64,000 nucleotides of DNA from an uncultured Muribaculaceae bacterium (GCA_910588065.1 CAJUPZ010000005.1:61545-125544); one strand, 5' to 3'; counted from the stretch's first letter, positions 43,665 to 53,496 are shown. Notes: generated from the letters alone by a model not told the origin. Made by a program: numbers and translations.

Positions 43665-44330
43665 TCAATCGCAGACAAGGCGTTTGCGCTCGCAGCGCAC
43701 CACCCGGCCGGGGAATTGTTCAACAAAAGAGAGGTTGTGGGTAGCCATGACAACAGCAGTGCCGCCTTTTGAAATTTCATGCAGACGACCGACAATCTGC
43801 TCTGCGGTGACGGGGTCCAGATTACCTGTCGGCTCATCGGCAATTATCAGCCTCGGGCGGTTGAGAATAGCTCTGGCTATGACTATGCGCTGCTGCTCTC
43901 CACCGCTCAGCTCATGTGGCATTTTGTATGATTTGTTGAGCATGCCCACCTCTGCAAGCACCTCCTCGATACGGCGGTCAATATCCTCTTTGTATTTCCA
44001 TCCGGTAGCTTCAAGCACAAAACGCAGATTTTCGTAAACGGTGCGGTCTGTCAAGAGCTGAAAATCCTGAAATACAATGCCAATCTGCCTTCGGAGTGAC
44101 GGTATATCCTTACGGCGCAGGTTATTGAGGTCAAAACCAAGCACGCTTGCCGAGCCGGATGCAACCGGAATTTCAGCATACATGGATTTCAACAGCGAGC
44201 TTTTGCCGCTGCCCACCTTACCGATAAGGTATACAAACTCGCCCTGCTGCAGGGAAAAGTCCACTCCTTTCAGAACAATCAGTTCCTTACGGTGGAGCTC
44301 AATATTGCTGTATGTCACTATTTCTCCCAT
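43665..44330 (-). CDS. ftsE: FtsE-like cell-division ABC ATPase
   Basis: 221 residues. Walker A GKVGSGKSS, Q-loop IVFQDFQLL, LSGGEQQRIVIARA and IIADEPTGNLDP are visible. The FtsE branch is supported by PSLRRQIGIVFQDFQLLTDRTVYENLRF. With FtsX it controls peptidoglycan hydrolases at the septum. No ftsX is next to it, which is usual for Bacteroidetes. The ATG at 44330 is two bases after the recQ stop; a TTG six bases earlier is less likely. Confidence 0.88.
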   Translation of the reverse strand: MGEIVTYSNIELHRKELIVLKGVDFSLQQGEFVYLIGKVGSGKSSLLKSMYAEIPVASGSASVLGFDLNNLRRKDIPSLRRQIGIVFQDFQLLTDRTVYENLRFVLEATGWKYKEDIDRRIEEVLAEVGMLNKSYKMPHELSGGEQQRIVIARAILNRPRLIIADEPTGNLDPVTAEQIVGRLHEISKGGTAVVMATHNLSFVEQFPGRVVRCERKRLVCD

Positions 44331-44332
44331 AC

Positions 44333-46513
44333 TCAATAGCCCATTTCCGACAGAAACTTGATTCTCATGAGCCTTATCTCTTCTTCTGAAAACTCGTCGC
44401 CAAACTCCTTGTAAGCCTCCTCGATGTCGTCGCTCTCGCTCTGCTTGAAGTAGTCAAAGAAATCGGCCTGCTGCTCATCGTCAAGAATCTCGTCGATGTA
44501 GTAGTTGATATTTATTTTTGTGCCGGAATTCACAATAGCTTCGATATCGTCAAGCAGCTCCGAGAATTCGAGTCCACGCGATTCAGCAATCTCCTCAAGA
44601 GAAATCTTGCGGTCGATAGAGTGTATGATGGCTATTTTAACCTTGCTTTTGTTTGCGACACTACGCACCACCATGTCTTCAGGACGCTCAATCTCGTTTT
44701 CCTCCACATGGCGCTTGATGAGTTTGATAAACTCCTGTCCGTAGCGTTTGGCTTTTCCAACCCCTACTCCGGAAATTCCGGCAAGTTCTTCCATAGTCAC
44801 CGGATAGGTAGTGGCCATAGCCTCAAGTGACGGATCCTGGAAAATGACGTAGGGGGGCAGCGACACACTCTTGGCTATCTTTTTGCGTAGATCCTTTAGT
44901 ATCGAGTAGAGCTCCGGGTCGGCTGCGCACCCGCTGCCGCTCTTGACAATTTCAGAATCATCTTCATCGCTGATTTCTGAATCCTCCACAATCTTGAATG
45001 ATTTCGGTGAGGCAAGGAATTTCTTTCCAGCTGCCGTGAGCTTTATCACCCCGTAGCTTTCGATATCTTTGTCAAGATAGCCGGCAATTATTGCCTGACG
45101 TATGACAGCATTGAGAAAGCGTTCATCGGAGGAAGGTGCAATACCGAACACTTCAAGTTCATCGTGGCCGTAGTTTCGTACCTCGGCGGAGACTTTGCCC
45201 CGCATCACATTTATAATATGGTCTGCCTTAAACTTTTCATTAAGCGCCGCAACGGTTTCAATCACTGCGCACAAATCATCTTTAGCTTCCACTTTTTTCT
45301 TGGGATTTTTACAGTTGTCACAGTTACCGCAATTCTCCACATCATATTTTTCGCCAAAATAATGGAGCAGAGATATTCTGCGGCATACGCTTGACTCTGC
45401 GTAGCTTGCAGTTTCCGCAAGCAGCTGTTTGCCGATTTCCTGTTCGGCAATAGGCTTGTTTTGCATAAACTTTTCCATTTTCTGGAGATCTTTCGGGGAG
45501 TAGTACGTAATGCACTGCCCTTCACCGCCGTCGCGCCCTGCTCTGCCGGTTTCCTGATAGTAACCTTCGAGCGACTTAGGCATATCGTAGTGAATCACAA
45601 ACCTCACGTCGGGTTTGTCAATACCCATTCCGAACGCAATTGTGGCCACTATGATATCCACGTCTTCAAGTATGAAGGCATCCTGGTTTGCCGACCTTGT
45701 CGCGGCATCCATTCCTGCGTGATAGGCGAGCGCCTTTATATCGTTCACCTTCAGTATTTCGGCAAGTTCCTCAACCTTTTTTCTGCTGAGGCAATAGATT
45801 ATGCCGCTTTTACCTTCATTATTCTTGATGAATTTGATGATATCGCGGTCTATATTGCTGGTTTTGGGTTTTATTTCGTAGTACAGGTTCTCGCGGTTGA
45901 ACGATGATTTGAAAACCATAGCGTCCAGCATGGCGAGATTTTTCTGGATGTCGTGCTGCACTTTAGGTGTGGCGGTAGCTGTCAGAGCTATTACGGGACG
46001 CTTGCCTATTTCGTTTATAATAGGTCTTATGCGCCTGTATTCCGGTCTGAAATCATGCCCCCATTCAGAGATGCAGTGAGCCTCGTCAACAGCGTAAAAT
46101 GAAATTTCCACTGATTTTAGAAACTCTATGTTCTCCTCCTTTGTGAGCGACTCCGGAGCCACATACAGCAGCTTTGTCCGTCCGGCAACAACATCCTCCT
46201 TAACCTTGTCTATGGCCGCTTTATTGAGCGATGAATTGAGAAAATGTGCTATATGGTCCGCCTCACTGAAATTGCGCATGGCATCCACCTGATTCTTCAT
46301 CAGGGCGATGAGCGGGGAAATTACTATCGCGGTGCCCTCCATCATCAGGGCGGGCAGCTGATAGCAAAGCGATTTGCCGCCACCTGTCGGCATCAGCACA
46401 AATGTGTCGTTACCGCTCAGGAGGCTTTGGATAATAGCTTCCTGATTGCCCTTGAATTTATCAAATCCAAAGTGCTTTTTAAGCGCGTCGGCGAGGAGAG
46501 GTTTCTCAATCAT
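44333..46513 (-). CDS. recQ: RecQ-family DNA helicase
   Basis: 726 residues. An ATP-driven 3'-5' helicase in recombination and replication repair. Motif I MPTGGGKSLCYQLPA, DEAH in AVDEAHCISEWGHDFRPEY, motif VI YYQETGRAGRDG. The Zn-binding Cys set is CRRISLLHYFGE and CGNCDNC, then a winged helix, and an HRDC domain (ELYSILKDLRKKIA, ISGVGVGKAKRYG). The final 110 residues form an extra domain like those in longer Bacteroidetes RecQ proteins. It lies between clpX and ftsE in one direction. Confidence 0.94.
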   Translation of the reverse strand: MIEKPLLADALKKHFGFDKFKGNQEAIIQSLLSGNDTFVLMPTGGGKSLCYQLPALMMEGTAIVISPLIALMKNQVDAMRNFSEADHIAHFLNSSLNKAAIDKVKEDVVAGRTKLLYVAPESLTKEENIEFLKSVEISFYAVDEAHCISEWGHDFRPEYRRIRPIINEIGKRPVIALTATATPKVQHDIQKNLAMLDAMVFKSSFNRENLYYEIKPKTSNIDRDIIKFIKNNEGKSGIIYCLSRKKVEELAEILKVNDIKALAYHAGMDAATRSANQDAFILEDVDIIVATIAFGMGIDKPDVRFVIHYDMPKSLEGYYQETGRAGRDGGEGQCITYYSPKDLQKMEKFMQNKPIAEQEIGKQLLAETASYAESSVCRRISLLHYFGEKYDVENCGNCDNCKNPKKKVEAKDDLCAVIETVAALNEKFKADHIINVMRGKVSAEVRNYGHDELEVFGIAPSSDERFLNAVIRQAIIAGYLDKDIESYGVIKLTAAGKKFLASPKSFKIVEDSEISDEDDSEIVKSGSGCAADPELYSILKDLRKKIAKSVSLPPYVIFQDPSLEAMATTYPVTMEELAGISGVGVGKAKRYGQEFIKLIKRHVEENEIERPEDMVVRSVANKSKVKIAIIHSIDRKISLEEIAESRGLEFSELLDDIEAIVNSGTKININYYIDEILDDEQQADFFDYFKQSESDDIEEAYKEFGDEFSEEEIRLMRIKFLSEMGY

Positions 46514-46568
46514 ACAATCGGCGGTGGTATTAAAGTTGGGTAACTGTTAGTAATAGGGTTTATGTCAA

Positions 46569-47822
46569 TCAGTTGTAGGTTGCTGTTTCAAAATTTGCCG
46601 CCTTAAGCTTTTCAAGGGCATAGTCGGCCGATATTTCAAACTTTTTGGTCTTGGTGGATGGCACTTCGTACATTGCGTCAATCATTATTGATTCAACAAT
46701 TGAGCGAAGTCCGCGCGCACCGAGCTTATACTCTATGGCTTTGTCTACAATGAGGTCAAGAGCCTCCTCAGAGAATGTGAGCTTGACTCCATCCATCTCA
46801 AACAGCTTGATATATTGCTTGATGATAGCATTTTTAGGCTCGGTGAGCACTCTTCGCAGTGCATCGCGGTCCAGCGGCTCAAGATGTGTGAGGATAGGCA
46901 GACGCCCTATTATCTCAGGTATCAGGCCAAAGGATTTGAGGTCCTGTGGAGCCACGTACTGAAGGAAATTATCGCGCTTTACATTGCTTCTGGCCGAGTT
47001 ATTCGAATAGCCGACAACATGGGTGTTGAGGCGCTGGGCTATTTTACGCTCAATGCCGTCAAAGGCTCCGCCGCAGATAAACAGAATGTTCTTTGTATCC
47101 ACCGGTATCATCTTCTGCTCGGGGTGCTTGCGTCCGCCCTGTGGGGGGACATTGACAATGGAGCCTTCGAGCAGCTTCAGAAGTCCTTGCTGAACACCCT
47201 CGCCGCTGACATCGCGGGTAATCGAGGGGTTATCGCCTTTTCTGGCAATCTTGTCTATCTCGTCGATGAACACGATGCCTTTCTGTGCTTTCTCAACATT
47301 GTAATCGGCCGCCTGAAGCAGACGTGTGAGCAGGCTCTCTATATCTTCGCCGACATATCCGGCCTCGGTGAGCACTGTAGCGTCGACAATGGTGAACGGC
47401 ACATCAAGAAGCTTGGCTATAGTTCTGGCAAGCAGGGTTTTGCCTGTACCGGTGGGACCGACCATTATAATATTGCTCTTTTCGATATCCACCTCATCGT
47501 CCTGCTTCTGGGCAAGGCGCTTGTAATGGTTGTACACAGCTACAGAGAGATACTTCTTTGCTGAATCCTGACCAATGACGTAGCTGTCAAGAAATTTGCA
47601 TATTTCCTGAGGCTTCGGCACTTTGTCCATCGAAGGGGCGGCGGCTTCAGCCTTACCGGCACCGCTGAGCTCGTCGCGATAAAGCTGCAGAGCCTCATCA
47701 AGCTGCGCCACACATTCGGCACATATATGCACGTCGGACACCGCGCTTGGAATCAGCACTTCCGAGGCATCGGCAGGCCTTCCGCAGAAATCGCACGCTA
47801 TTGTGTTTTTTTTCTTGGCCAT
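46569..47822 (-). CDS. clpX: ClpX, ATPase subunit of the ClpXP protease
   Basis: 417 residues. A hexameric AAA+ unfoldase that feeds ClpP. The N-terminal Zn finger has two Cys pairs (CDFCG and CAEC). Walker A GPTGTGKT, Walker B IVFIDEIDKIA, the pore loop GYVGEDIE, the RKH-like loop GGRKHPEQ, and the ClpP-contact loop of the IGF type (LIPEIIGRLP follows it) are in normal order. clpP lies six bases upstream, so both are in one operon. Confidence 0.96.
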   Translation of the reverse strand: MAKKKNTIACDFCGRPADASEVLIPSAVSDVHICAECVAQLDEALQLYRDELSGAGKAEAAAPSMDKVPKPQEICKFLDSYVIGQDSAKKYLSVAVYNHYKRLAQKQDDEVDIEKSNIIMVGPTGTGKTLLARTIAKLLDVPFTIVDATVLTEAGYVGEDIESLLTRLLQAADYNVEKAQKGIVFIDEIDKIARKGDNPSITRDVSGEGVQQGLLKLLEGSIVNVPPQGGRKHPEQKMIPVDTKNILFICGGAFDGIERKIAQRLNTHVVGYSNNSARSNVKRDNFLQYVAPQDLKSFGLIPEIIGRLPILTHLEPLDRDALRRVLTEPKNAIIKQYIKLFEMDGVKLTFSEEALDLIVDKAIEYKLGARGLRSIVESIMIDAMYEVPSTKTKKFEISADYALEKLKAANFETATYN

Positions 47823-47828
47823 CAGCTA

Positions 47829-48503
47829 TCAATGTTTCGCTTTAACAAGAACATCGTCAATCATGCCATATTCCTTGGCTTCCTGGGCTGTCATCCAATA
47901 GTCACGGTCGGAATCGCGCTCCACTTTGTCAAACGGCATTCCGGAGTGGTCGGCGATGATTGTATAGAGCTCTTTCTTGAGTTTCTGAATCTCGCGGGCT
48001 GTGATCTCAATGTCTGAAGCCTGACCCTGGGCGCCGCCCATAGGCTGGTGGATCATCACTCTTGAATGGCGCAGCGCAAAACGCTTGCCTTTTGTTCCGG
48101 CCACAAGGAGCACCGCGGCCATGGAAGCTGCCATGCCGGTGCAGATGGTGGCTACGTCGCTCGACACATACTGCATGGTGTCATAAATGCCGAGGCCGGC
48201 GTAGACAGACCCGCCGGGAGAGTTGAGATAAATGCTGATATCTTTGCCGGGATCGGCAGAGTCGAGATACAGCAGCTGCGCCTGGATTACATTGGCGGTG
48301 TAGTCGTTCACATCTGTGCCGAGGAAAATAATCCTGTCCATCATAAGACGTGAGAACACATCCATCTGGGCGACATTGAGCTGACGCTCTTCAATAATGG
48401 TGGGTGAGATATAGCTTGAGGTAATGGAGGAAGCATATTGGTCAAGGGCAAGGCCGTTCATGCCAAGGTGCTTCACAGCGTAGTCTCTGAAATCATTCTT
48501 CAT
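47829..48503 (-). CDS. clpP: ClpP protease subunit
   Basis: 224 residues. The catalytic Ser is in CTGMAASMAAVL, the His in VMIHQPMGG and the Asp in DSDRDYWM. The N-terminus (about 30 residues before the conserved TIIEERQ) is longer than in E. coli, as in other Bacteroidetes. It assembles as a double heptamer and partners ClpX. It has its own promoter upstream and is the first gene of the leftward run to lptB. Confidence 0.96.
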   Translation of the reverse strand: MKNDFRDYAVKHLGMNGLALDQYASSITSSYISPTIIEERQLNVAQMDVFSRLMMDRIIFLGTDVNDYTANVIQAQLLYLDSADPGKDISIYLNSPGGSVYAGLGIYDTMQYVSSDVATICTGMAASMAAVLLVAGTKGKRFALRHSRVMIHQPMGGAQGQASDIEITAREIQKLKKELYTIIADHSGMPFDKVERDSDRDYWMTAQEAKEYGMIDDVLVKAKH

Positions 48504-48540
48504 AATACTTGCAATTTGAGTATTTTAGGGATTTATAATT

Positions 48541-48572
48541 CAAAGTTACAATTTTTTCAGAGGGAATGCAAC
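48541..48572 (-). promoter_or_regulatory. promoter of the clpP operon
   Basis: On the minus strand GTTG (48569-48572), 20 bases, TAACTTTG (48541-48548), about 37 bases before the clpP ATG. Confidence 0.7.
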
Positions 48573-48580
48573 TTTTGAAC

Positions 48581-48627
48581 AAAAAAAATCACCGCGGATA
48601 TCCGGCCTGTGGAAAATCCGCGGTGAT
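48581..48627 (-). terminator. terminator after tig
   Basis: AATCACCGCGGAT / ATCCGCGGTGATT, 13 base pairs, followed on the minus strand by eight T residues. It isolates clpP transcription from tig. Confidence 0.9.
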
Positions 48628-48655
48628 TATATATTTATAAAGGAGTGGCTGATGC

Positions 48656-50014
48656 TCAGATTTTGGAAGCTATTTCCTTGAACTCATCGATAGAAACCTC
48701 TTTCTTGTCGAGGTTTACGCCATTCTTGATGGCATCGAAAAGTTTGATGTCGCCAACCTGCTCAATGAGGCGGGGACGGTAGTTTTTGTCGGCGAGGATG
48801 TTTTTGGCATAGTTGGTGAGTGTCTCATCATCCATGTTGGTCATGCCGTACTGTGCAAACTGCTGACGGGCTATGTTCTTGGCCAGCTCCATGAGGTCTG
48901 ACTCCTCGATCTTTATCTGGGCGAGATTTGCAATGGCCTCCTTGATGAGCTGCCATTTGAGATCCGGCTCCATTTTTGAGTACTCTTCATCGATGTTTGA
49001 CTCGTTGAGAGCCTCGTCGCGGTTCATGAGCCATTTCTTGAGGGTGGCCGAAGGCAGCTGCATATCGCCGTATTTGTCAACAAAGAATTTGCGGGCTGAG
49101 AAGCGGAACACCATCTCGCTGTTCTGTGCGAGGCTGCTTGCAATCATGTCCTTGACGAGGGCGAGATATGAAGCTTCGTCAGTAGCTTTGTCCTTGCCAA
49201 ACACCTGGTCGTAGAATTCCTGATTGTGCTCTGCGGGGCGGACAACGATTATTTCGGAGATTGTGAGCTGGAAATTGGCGTGCAGGTCAGCAACACGTGC
49301 TTTGTCAACCTGAAGCATGGATGAGAGCTCGGTGGCGTCGCCGTCACAGGTTTTCCAGGGGTTGAACACAACCTTGTCGTCAACTTTCTTGCCTTCAAAC
49401 AGAGCTGCCTGCTCCTTGTCCTTGAAGTACATGGGGGCAACGATGCCGCTGACAACCTGGATAGCATCTTCTCCCTCCTTGACATTGCCGTTTTCGTCGA
49501 GCTCGAAAATAGAGCCCTTGACAAGAGCATCTTTTTCAAACTCCTCGCCGGGAACCTGTGCTCCGAAGCGTTTGCGCAGAGCTTCGTCCTGCTCGGCAAC
49601 CATCTCGTCGCTCACCTTTATTTCATAGTAGGGAATGGTTTCATCTTTGTCAAGCTTTACATTGAGCTCGGGAGCGAGTGCGAGGTCGTACTCGAATGTG
49701 AAATCTTTCTGGGTGAAATCTAGAGCCTTCACTTCCACAGGCACAGGCTGACCGAGAACATTGAGCTTGTTTTCCTCGATATATTTCATCACAGCCTCAA
49801 ACACCTCACGGTTGATGACATCTGCAGTCACATCCTTGCCGAAGCGTCTTTCAAGATCCTTGAGCGACACATGGCCTTTGCGGAATCCGGGAATCTGATG
49901 GGTACGGCCAATCTTCTTGAGTTCCTCAACAACCTTCGGACGATAGTCAGACTCCTCGACAGCTACAGTGAGACGAGCGTTTACAGCGTCTGACTTTGAA
50001 ATGGTTACATTCAT
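48656..50014 (-). CDS. tig: trigger factor (ribosome-associated chaperone)
   Basis: 452 residues. It binds the ribosome exit site and folds new chains. The N-terminal ribosome-binding motif GFRKGHVSLKDLERRFG is the classical signature (family form GFRxGKxP). The middle part corresponds to the FKBP-like domain but shows few conserved catalytic positions, and the C-terminal part is the helical chaperone body. The ATG at 50014 is used; an upstream in-frame stretch covers the promoter. Placement just upstream of clpP and clpX is a very common order. Confidence 0.92.
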   Translation of the reverse strand: MNVTISKSDAVNARLTVAVEESDYRPKVVEELKKIGRTHQIPGFRKGHVSLKDLERRFGKDVTADVINREVFEAVMKYIEENKLNVLGQPVPVEVKALDFTQKDFTFEYDLALAPELNVKLDKDETIPYYEIKVSDEMVAEQDEALRKRFGAQVPGEEFEKDALVKGSIFELDENGNVKEGEDAIQVVSGIVAPMYFKDKEQAALFEGKKVDDKVVFNPWKTCDGDATELSSMLQVDKARVADLHANFQLTISEIIVVRPAEHNQEFYDQVFGKDKATDEASYLALVKDMIASSLAQNSEMVFRFSARKFFVDKYGDMQLPSATLKKWLMNRDEALNESNIDEEYSKMEPDLKWQLIKEAIANLAQIKIEESDLMELAKNIARQQFAQYGMTNMDDETLTNYAKNILADKNYRPRLIEQVGDIKLFDAIKNGVNLDKKEVSIDEFKEIASKI

Positions 50015-50055
50015 AATCTGTATGTTTATTTTTAGATTTTGTTTCAAATGAGTTG

Positions 50056-50087
50056 CAAAATTAGTAATTAACCCCTTAATCCGCAAC
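50056..50087 (-). promoter_or_regulatory. promoter of tig
   Basis: On the minus strand GTTG (50084-50087), 20 bases, TAATTTTG (50056-50063), 41 bases before the ATG. Confidence 0.7.
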
Positions 50088-50135
50088 CTTATTATTTTTA
50101 TTTTAGCAAAAATCAGCAAATGCAGGCGTGCTTAG

Positions 50136-50167
50136 GTTGACTTTTTGCCAAATTTTGATTAATTTCG
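50136..50167 (+). promoter_or_regulatory. promoter of prfA-pyrF
   Basis: GTTG (50136-50139), 20 bases, TAATTTCG (50160-50167, one mismatch), 28 bases before prfA. Divergent from tig. Confidence 0.58.
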
Positions 50168-50195
50168 CGGTTGTAAACACCGAACAGAGCAATAT

Positions 50196-51305
50196 ATGGC
50201 AGAAAGTTCCCTTCTGGAGCGCCTTGAAGGCATTGACGCGAGATTTGAAGAAGTGTCCACTCTCATCACAGACCCCTCTGTGATTGCGGACATGAAGCGC
50301 TATGTGCGCCTCACCCGCGAATACAGCGAACTGGAAAAGCTGATGAAAGCTACCGCCCGCTACCGCAGGGCTCTTGAGGATATCGATGGCGCACGGCAGA
50401 TTCTCGAGGCCGAAAGTGACCCCGACCTGCGCAGCCTCGCCCAGGAGGAGCTGACCGCTGCCCAGGGCAGCTTGCCGGCGCTTGAAGAGGAGATAAAGCT
50501 TCTGCTCATACCGGCCGACCCCGAAGATGGCAAAAACGCTATTGTGGAGATAAGGGCCGGCACGGGAGGAGATGAAGCCGCGATTTTTGCCGGTGACCTT
50601 TTTAAGATGTACTGCAAATACTGCGAGCACAAAGGCTGGAATGTGTCTGTCACATCGGCCAACGAGGGCGCGGCCGGTGGCTTCAAGGAAGTTGTAATGG
50701 CCGTGAGCGGCGACAATGTGTATGGCACTTTGAAATACGAAAGCGGTGTCCACCGCGTGCAGAGAGTGCCCGCTACTGAAACGCAGGGGCGTGTGCACAC
50801 ATCAGCCGCCACTGTAGCGGTTTTACCTGAGGCACAGCCGTTTGACGTGGAGATAAACGAAGGTGAAATCAAATGGGACACCTTCCGAAGCGGTGGTGCC
50901 GGCGGCCAGAATGTCAACAAAGTAGAATCCGGAGTGCGTCTCAGATATATGTGGCGCAACCCCAACACCGGAGAAACCGAGGAGATTCTCATCGAATGTA
51001 CTGAGACACGAGACCAGCCCAAAAACAAAGAGAGAGCCCTCAGCCGCCTGCGCACCTTTATATATGATAAGGAGCATCAGAAATATATAGATGACATTGC
51101 CTCGCGACGTAAGACAATGGTATCGACCGGCGACCGCTCCGCTAAAATACGCACGTATAACTATCCGCAGGGACGCATAACCGACCACAGGATAAACTAC
51201 ACCATATATAATCTGCAGGCATTCGTTGACGGCGATATACAGGACTGTATCGACCATCTGATTATCGCCGAAAATGCCGAGAAACTGAAAGCAACATCAT
51301 TATAA
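50196..51305 (+). CDS. prfA: peptide chain release factor 1
   Basis: 369 residues. It recognises UAA and UAG and triggers peptide release. The codon-reading tripeptide PAT lies in VHRVQRVPATETQGRVHTS, which marks RF1 rather than RF2. The catalytic GGQ is in FRSGGAGGQNVNKVES. Length and order are normal. pyrF follows after 11 bases, so the two are probably co-transcribed. No frameshift signal is present, as expected for RF1. Confidence 0.96.
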   Translation: MAESSLLERLEGIDARFEEVSTLITDPSVIADMKRYVRLTREYSELEKLMKATARYRRALEDIDGARQILEAESDPDLRSLAQEELTAAQGSLPALEEEIKLLLIPADPEDGKNAIVEIRAGTGGDEAAIFAGDLFKMYCKYCEHKGWNVSVTSANEGAAGGFKEVVMAVSGDNVYGTLKYESGVHRVQRVPATETQGRVHTSAATVAVLPEAQPFDVEINEGEIKWDTFRSGGAGGQNVNKVESGVRLRYMWRNPNTGETEEILIECTETRDQPKNKERALSRLRTFIYDKEHQKYIDDIASRRKTMVSTGDRSAKIRTYNYPQGRITDHRINYTIYNLQAFVDGDIQDCIDHLIIAENAEKLKATSL

Positions 51306-51316
51306 AACTCAATTCA

Positions 51317-52147
51317 ATGACCAGAAAAGAGCTTATCGAAAACATAAGACGCAAAAAATCATTTCTTTGCGTGGGGTTGGACACGGATATCAAAAAGGTG
51401 CCCGCCCATATTGCCGAGGGTCCCGACCCTATCTTCACTTTCAACAAAGCGATTATCGATGCCACCGCCGACTATTGCGTGGCTTACAAGCCCAACCTCG
51501 CTTTCTACGAGAGTTTCGGCGCTGAAGGATGGGTAGCGCTTGAGAAAACCGTGAAATACCTTCGTGAGAACTATCCTGACCAATTCATAATAGCCGATGC
51601 GAAACGAGGAGACATCGGCAATACCTCGCAGCTGTATGCACGCAGCTTTTTCGAACACCTCGGCGTGGACTCCATCACCGTGGCACCATACATGGGGCAG
51701 GACAGCGTGACCCCCTTCCTCGGCTATCCCGGTAAATGGGTAATCCTCCTTGCCCTGACATCAAACAAAGGCTCACACGACTTCCAGCTTACAAAAGACG
51801 AATCCGGCACACCGCTCTTTGAAAAGGTCATATCCACATCAAGCCAATGGGCCGGTCCGGATGAAATGATGTATGTTGTCGGTGCGACACAAGGCCGTAT
51901 GTTCGAGGATATCCGCCGTGTCGCCCCGCAAAGCTTCCTGCTTGTACCGGGAGTGGGCGCCCAGGGTGGCAGCCTCGAAGAGGTGTGCAAGTACGGCATG
52001 ACAGCTGATTGCGGGCTGCTTGTCAACTCATCGCGCGGCATCATCTACGCATCATCCGGCGAGGATTTTGCCGAAAAAGCCGCTGAAGAGGCCCGCAAAC
52101 TGCGCGACCAGATGGCCGATGAGCTCAGCAAACACGGCATATTATGA
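51317..52147 (+). CDS. pyrF: orotidine 5'-phosphate decarboxylase
   Basis: 276 residues, the longer type 2 form. It makes UMP from OMP, the last step of de novo pyrimidine synthesis. CVGLDTD at the N-terminus and the catalytic DAKRGDIGNTS (Asp-Lys-Asp set) are intact, as are VAPYMGQDS and VVGATQG. The phosphate-gripping end reads LLVNSSRGIIYAS. It follows prfA closely. Confidence 0.95.
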   Translation: MTRKELIENIRRKKSFLCVGLDTDIKKVPAHIAEGPDPIFTFNKAIIDATADYCVAYKPNLAFYESFGAEGWVALEKTVKYLRENYPDQFIIADAKRGDIGNTSQLYARSFFEHLGVDSITVAPYMGQDSVTPFLGYPGKWVILLALTSNKGSHDFQLTKDESGTPLFEKVISTSSQWAGPDEMMYVVGATQGRMFEDIRRVAPQSFLLVPGVGAQGGSLEEVCKYGMTADCGLLVNSSRGIIYASSGEDFAEKAAEEARKLRDQMADELSKHGIL

Positions 52148-52188
52148 TTAATTGATGTTTTTTATGCCGCTATGTGAAGAAAAACATC

Positions 52189-52196
52189 TATTTTTG
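52189..52196 (+). promoter_or_regulatory. -7 box of pgk
   Basis: TATTTTTG, about 38 bases before the pgk ATG; only a weak -33 candidate (TATG, 22 bases upstream). Confidence 0.5.
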
Positions 52197-52234
52197 TGAC
52201 ATTAAACAAACTAACAATTTCTAAAACATAACAG

Positions 52235-53482
52235 ATGAATATCGACAACTACAATTTCAACGGCAAGAAAGCCATTGTGCGCGTAGACTTCAATGTGCCC
52301 CTGGACGAGAACGGCAACATCACTGACGACACCCGTATCCGCGGTGCCCTCCCCACCCTCGAAAAAATCCTCAAGGATGGTGGCAGCCTCATCATCATGA
52401 GCCACATGGGCAAACCCAAAGGCAAAGTCAACCCCAAATTCTCTCTCGGTCAGATAAAGGACGCTGTGGCCAAAGCTCTCGGCACAGACGTTAAATTCGC
52501 CCCTGACTGTGCTAACGCCGCCGAAGCTGCCGCCAATCTCAAACCCGGCGAAGTGCTTCTGCTTGAAAACCTCCGTTTCTATCCCGAGGAGGAAGGCAAG
52601 CCCGTGGGAATCGAAAAAACAGATGCCGGCTACGAAGACGCCAAGAAAGAGATGAAAGCCCGTCAGAAAGATTTTGCAAAAACCCTCGCAAGCTATGCTG
52701 ACGTATACGTGAACGACGCTTTCGGAACAGCTCACCGCAAACACGCCTCCACAGCTGTCATCGCCGATAGCTTCGATGCCGACAACAAGATGCTCGGCTA
52801 CCTCATGGAAAAAGAGGTTCAGGCTGTTGACAACATCCTCAGCGACATCAAGCGCCCCTTCACTGCTATCATGGGCGGCTCAAAGGTGTCAACAAAAATC
52901 GGTATCATCGAGAACCTCATGGATAAGGTGGACAACCTTATTCTCTGCGGTGGCATGACCTACACCTTCGCAAAAGCTCAGGGCGGCAAAGTGGGCTTGT
53001 CTATCTGCGAGGACGACAAACTCGATCTTGCGCTCGACATCATCCGCAAAGCAAAAGAAAAAGGTGTGAACCTCGTTCTCGGCACTGACTGTGTTGCAGC
53101 CGATGCTTTCAGCAACGATGCAAACACTCAGGTTGTTTCATGCATGGAAATTCCCGACGGCTGGGAAGGCCTTGATGCAGGCCCCGAGACACGCAAGGCT
53201 TTCCAGGATGTGATCAAGACCGCCAAAACCATTCTTTGGAACGGTCCCGCAGGCGTGTTTGAGTTTGACAACTTCACTGCCGGCAGCCGCGCTATTGCCG
53301 AGGCTATCGTAGAGGCTACAGACAACGGTGCGTTCTCACTCGTTGGCGGCGGCGACTCTGTTGCTTGCGTCAACAAGTTTGGTCTTGCCGACCAGGTGTC
53401 ATACGTATCAACCGGTGGCGGTGCGCTTCTCGAAGCTATCGAAGGCAAAGTGCTCCCCGGAGTAGCAGCTATCAAAGGCTGA
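52235..53482 (+). CDS. pgk: phosphoglycerate kinase
   Basis: 415 residues. It transfers phosphate from 1,3-bisphosphoglycerate to ADP in glycolysis. The N-terminal signature RVDFNVPLD, then HMGKPKG, LENLRFYPEEE, DVYVNDAFGTAHRKHAS, the hinge and ATP site MGGSKVSTKI, NGPAGVFEF and GGGDSVA are all present. Codon use is biased to C-ending codons, in keeping with high expression. A perfect terminator follows. Confidence 0.97.
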   Translation: MNIDNYNFNGKKAIVRVDFNVPLDENGNITDDTRIRGALPTLEKILKDGGSLIIMSHMGKPKGKVNPKFSLGQIKDAVAKALGTDVKFAPDCANAAEAAANLKPGEVLLLENLRFYPEEEGKPVGIEKTDAGYEDAKKEMKARQKDFAKTLASYADVYVNDAFGTAHRKHASTAVIADSFDADNKMLGYLMEKEVQAVDNILSDIKRPFTAIMGGSKVSTKIGIIENLMDKVDNLILCGGMTYTFAKAQGGKVGLSICEDDKLDLALDIIRKAKEKGVNLVLGTDCVAADAFSNDANTQVVSCMEIPDGWEGLDAGPETRKAFQDVIKTAKTILWNGPAGVFEFDNFTAGSRAIAEAIVEATDNGAFSLVGGGDSVACVNKFGLADQVSYVSTGGGALLEAIEGKVLPGVAAIKG

Positions 53483-53496
53483 ATCAGCAAATCACT

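Noticed and set aside
50103..50798. Leftward 231-codon frame opposite prfA
   Set aside because: It lies antisense to a well-supported release factor gene and is an effect of codon bias.
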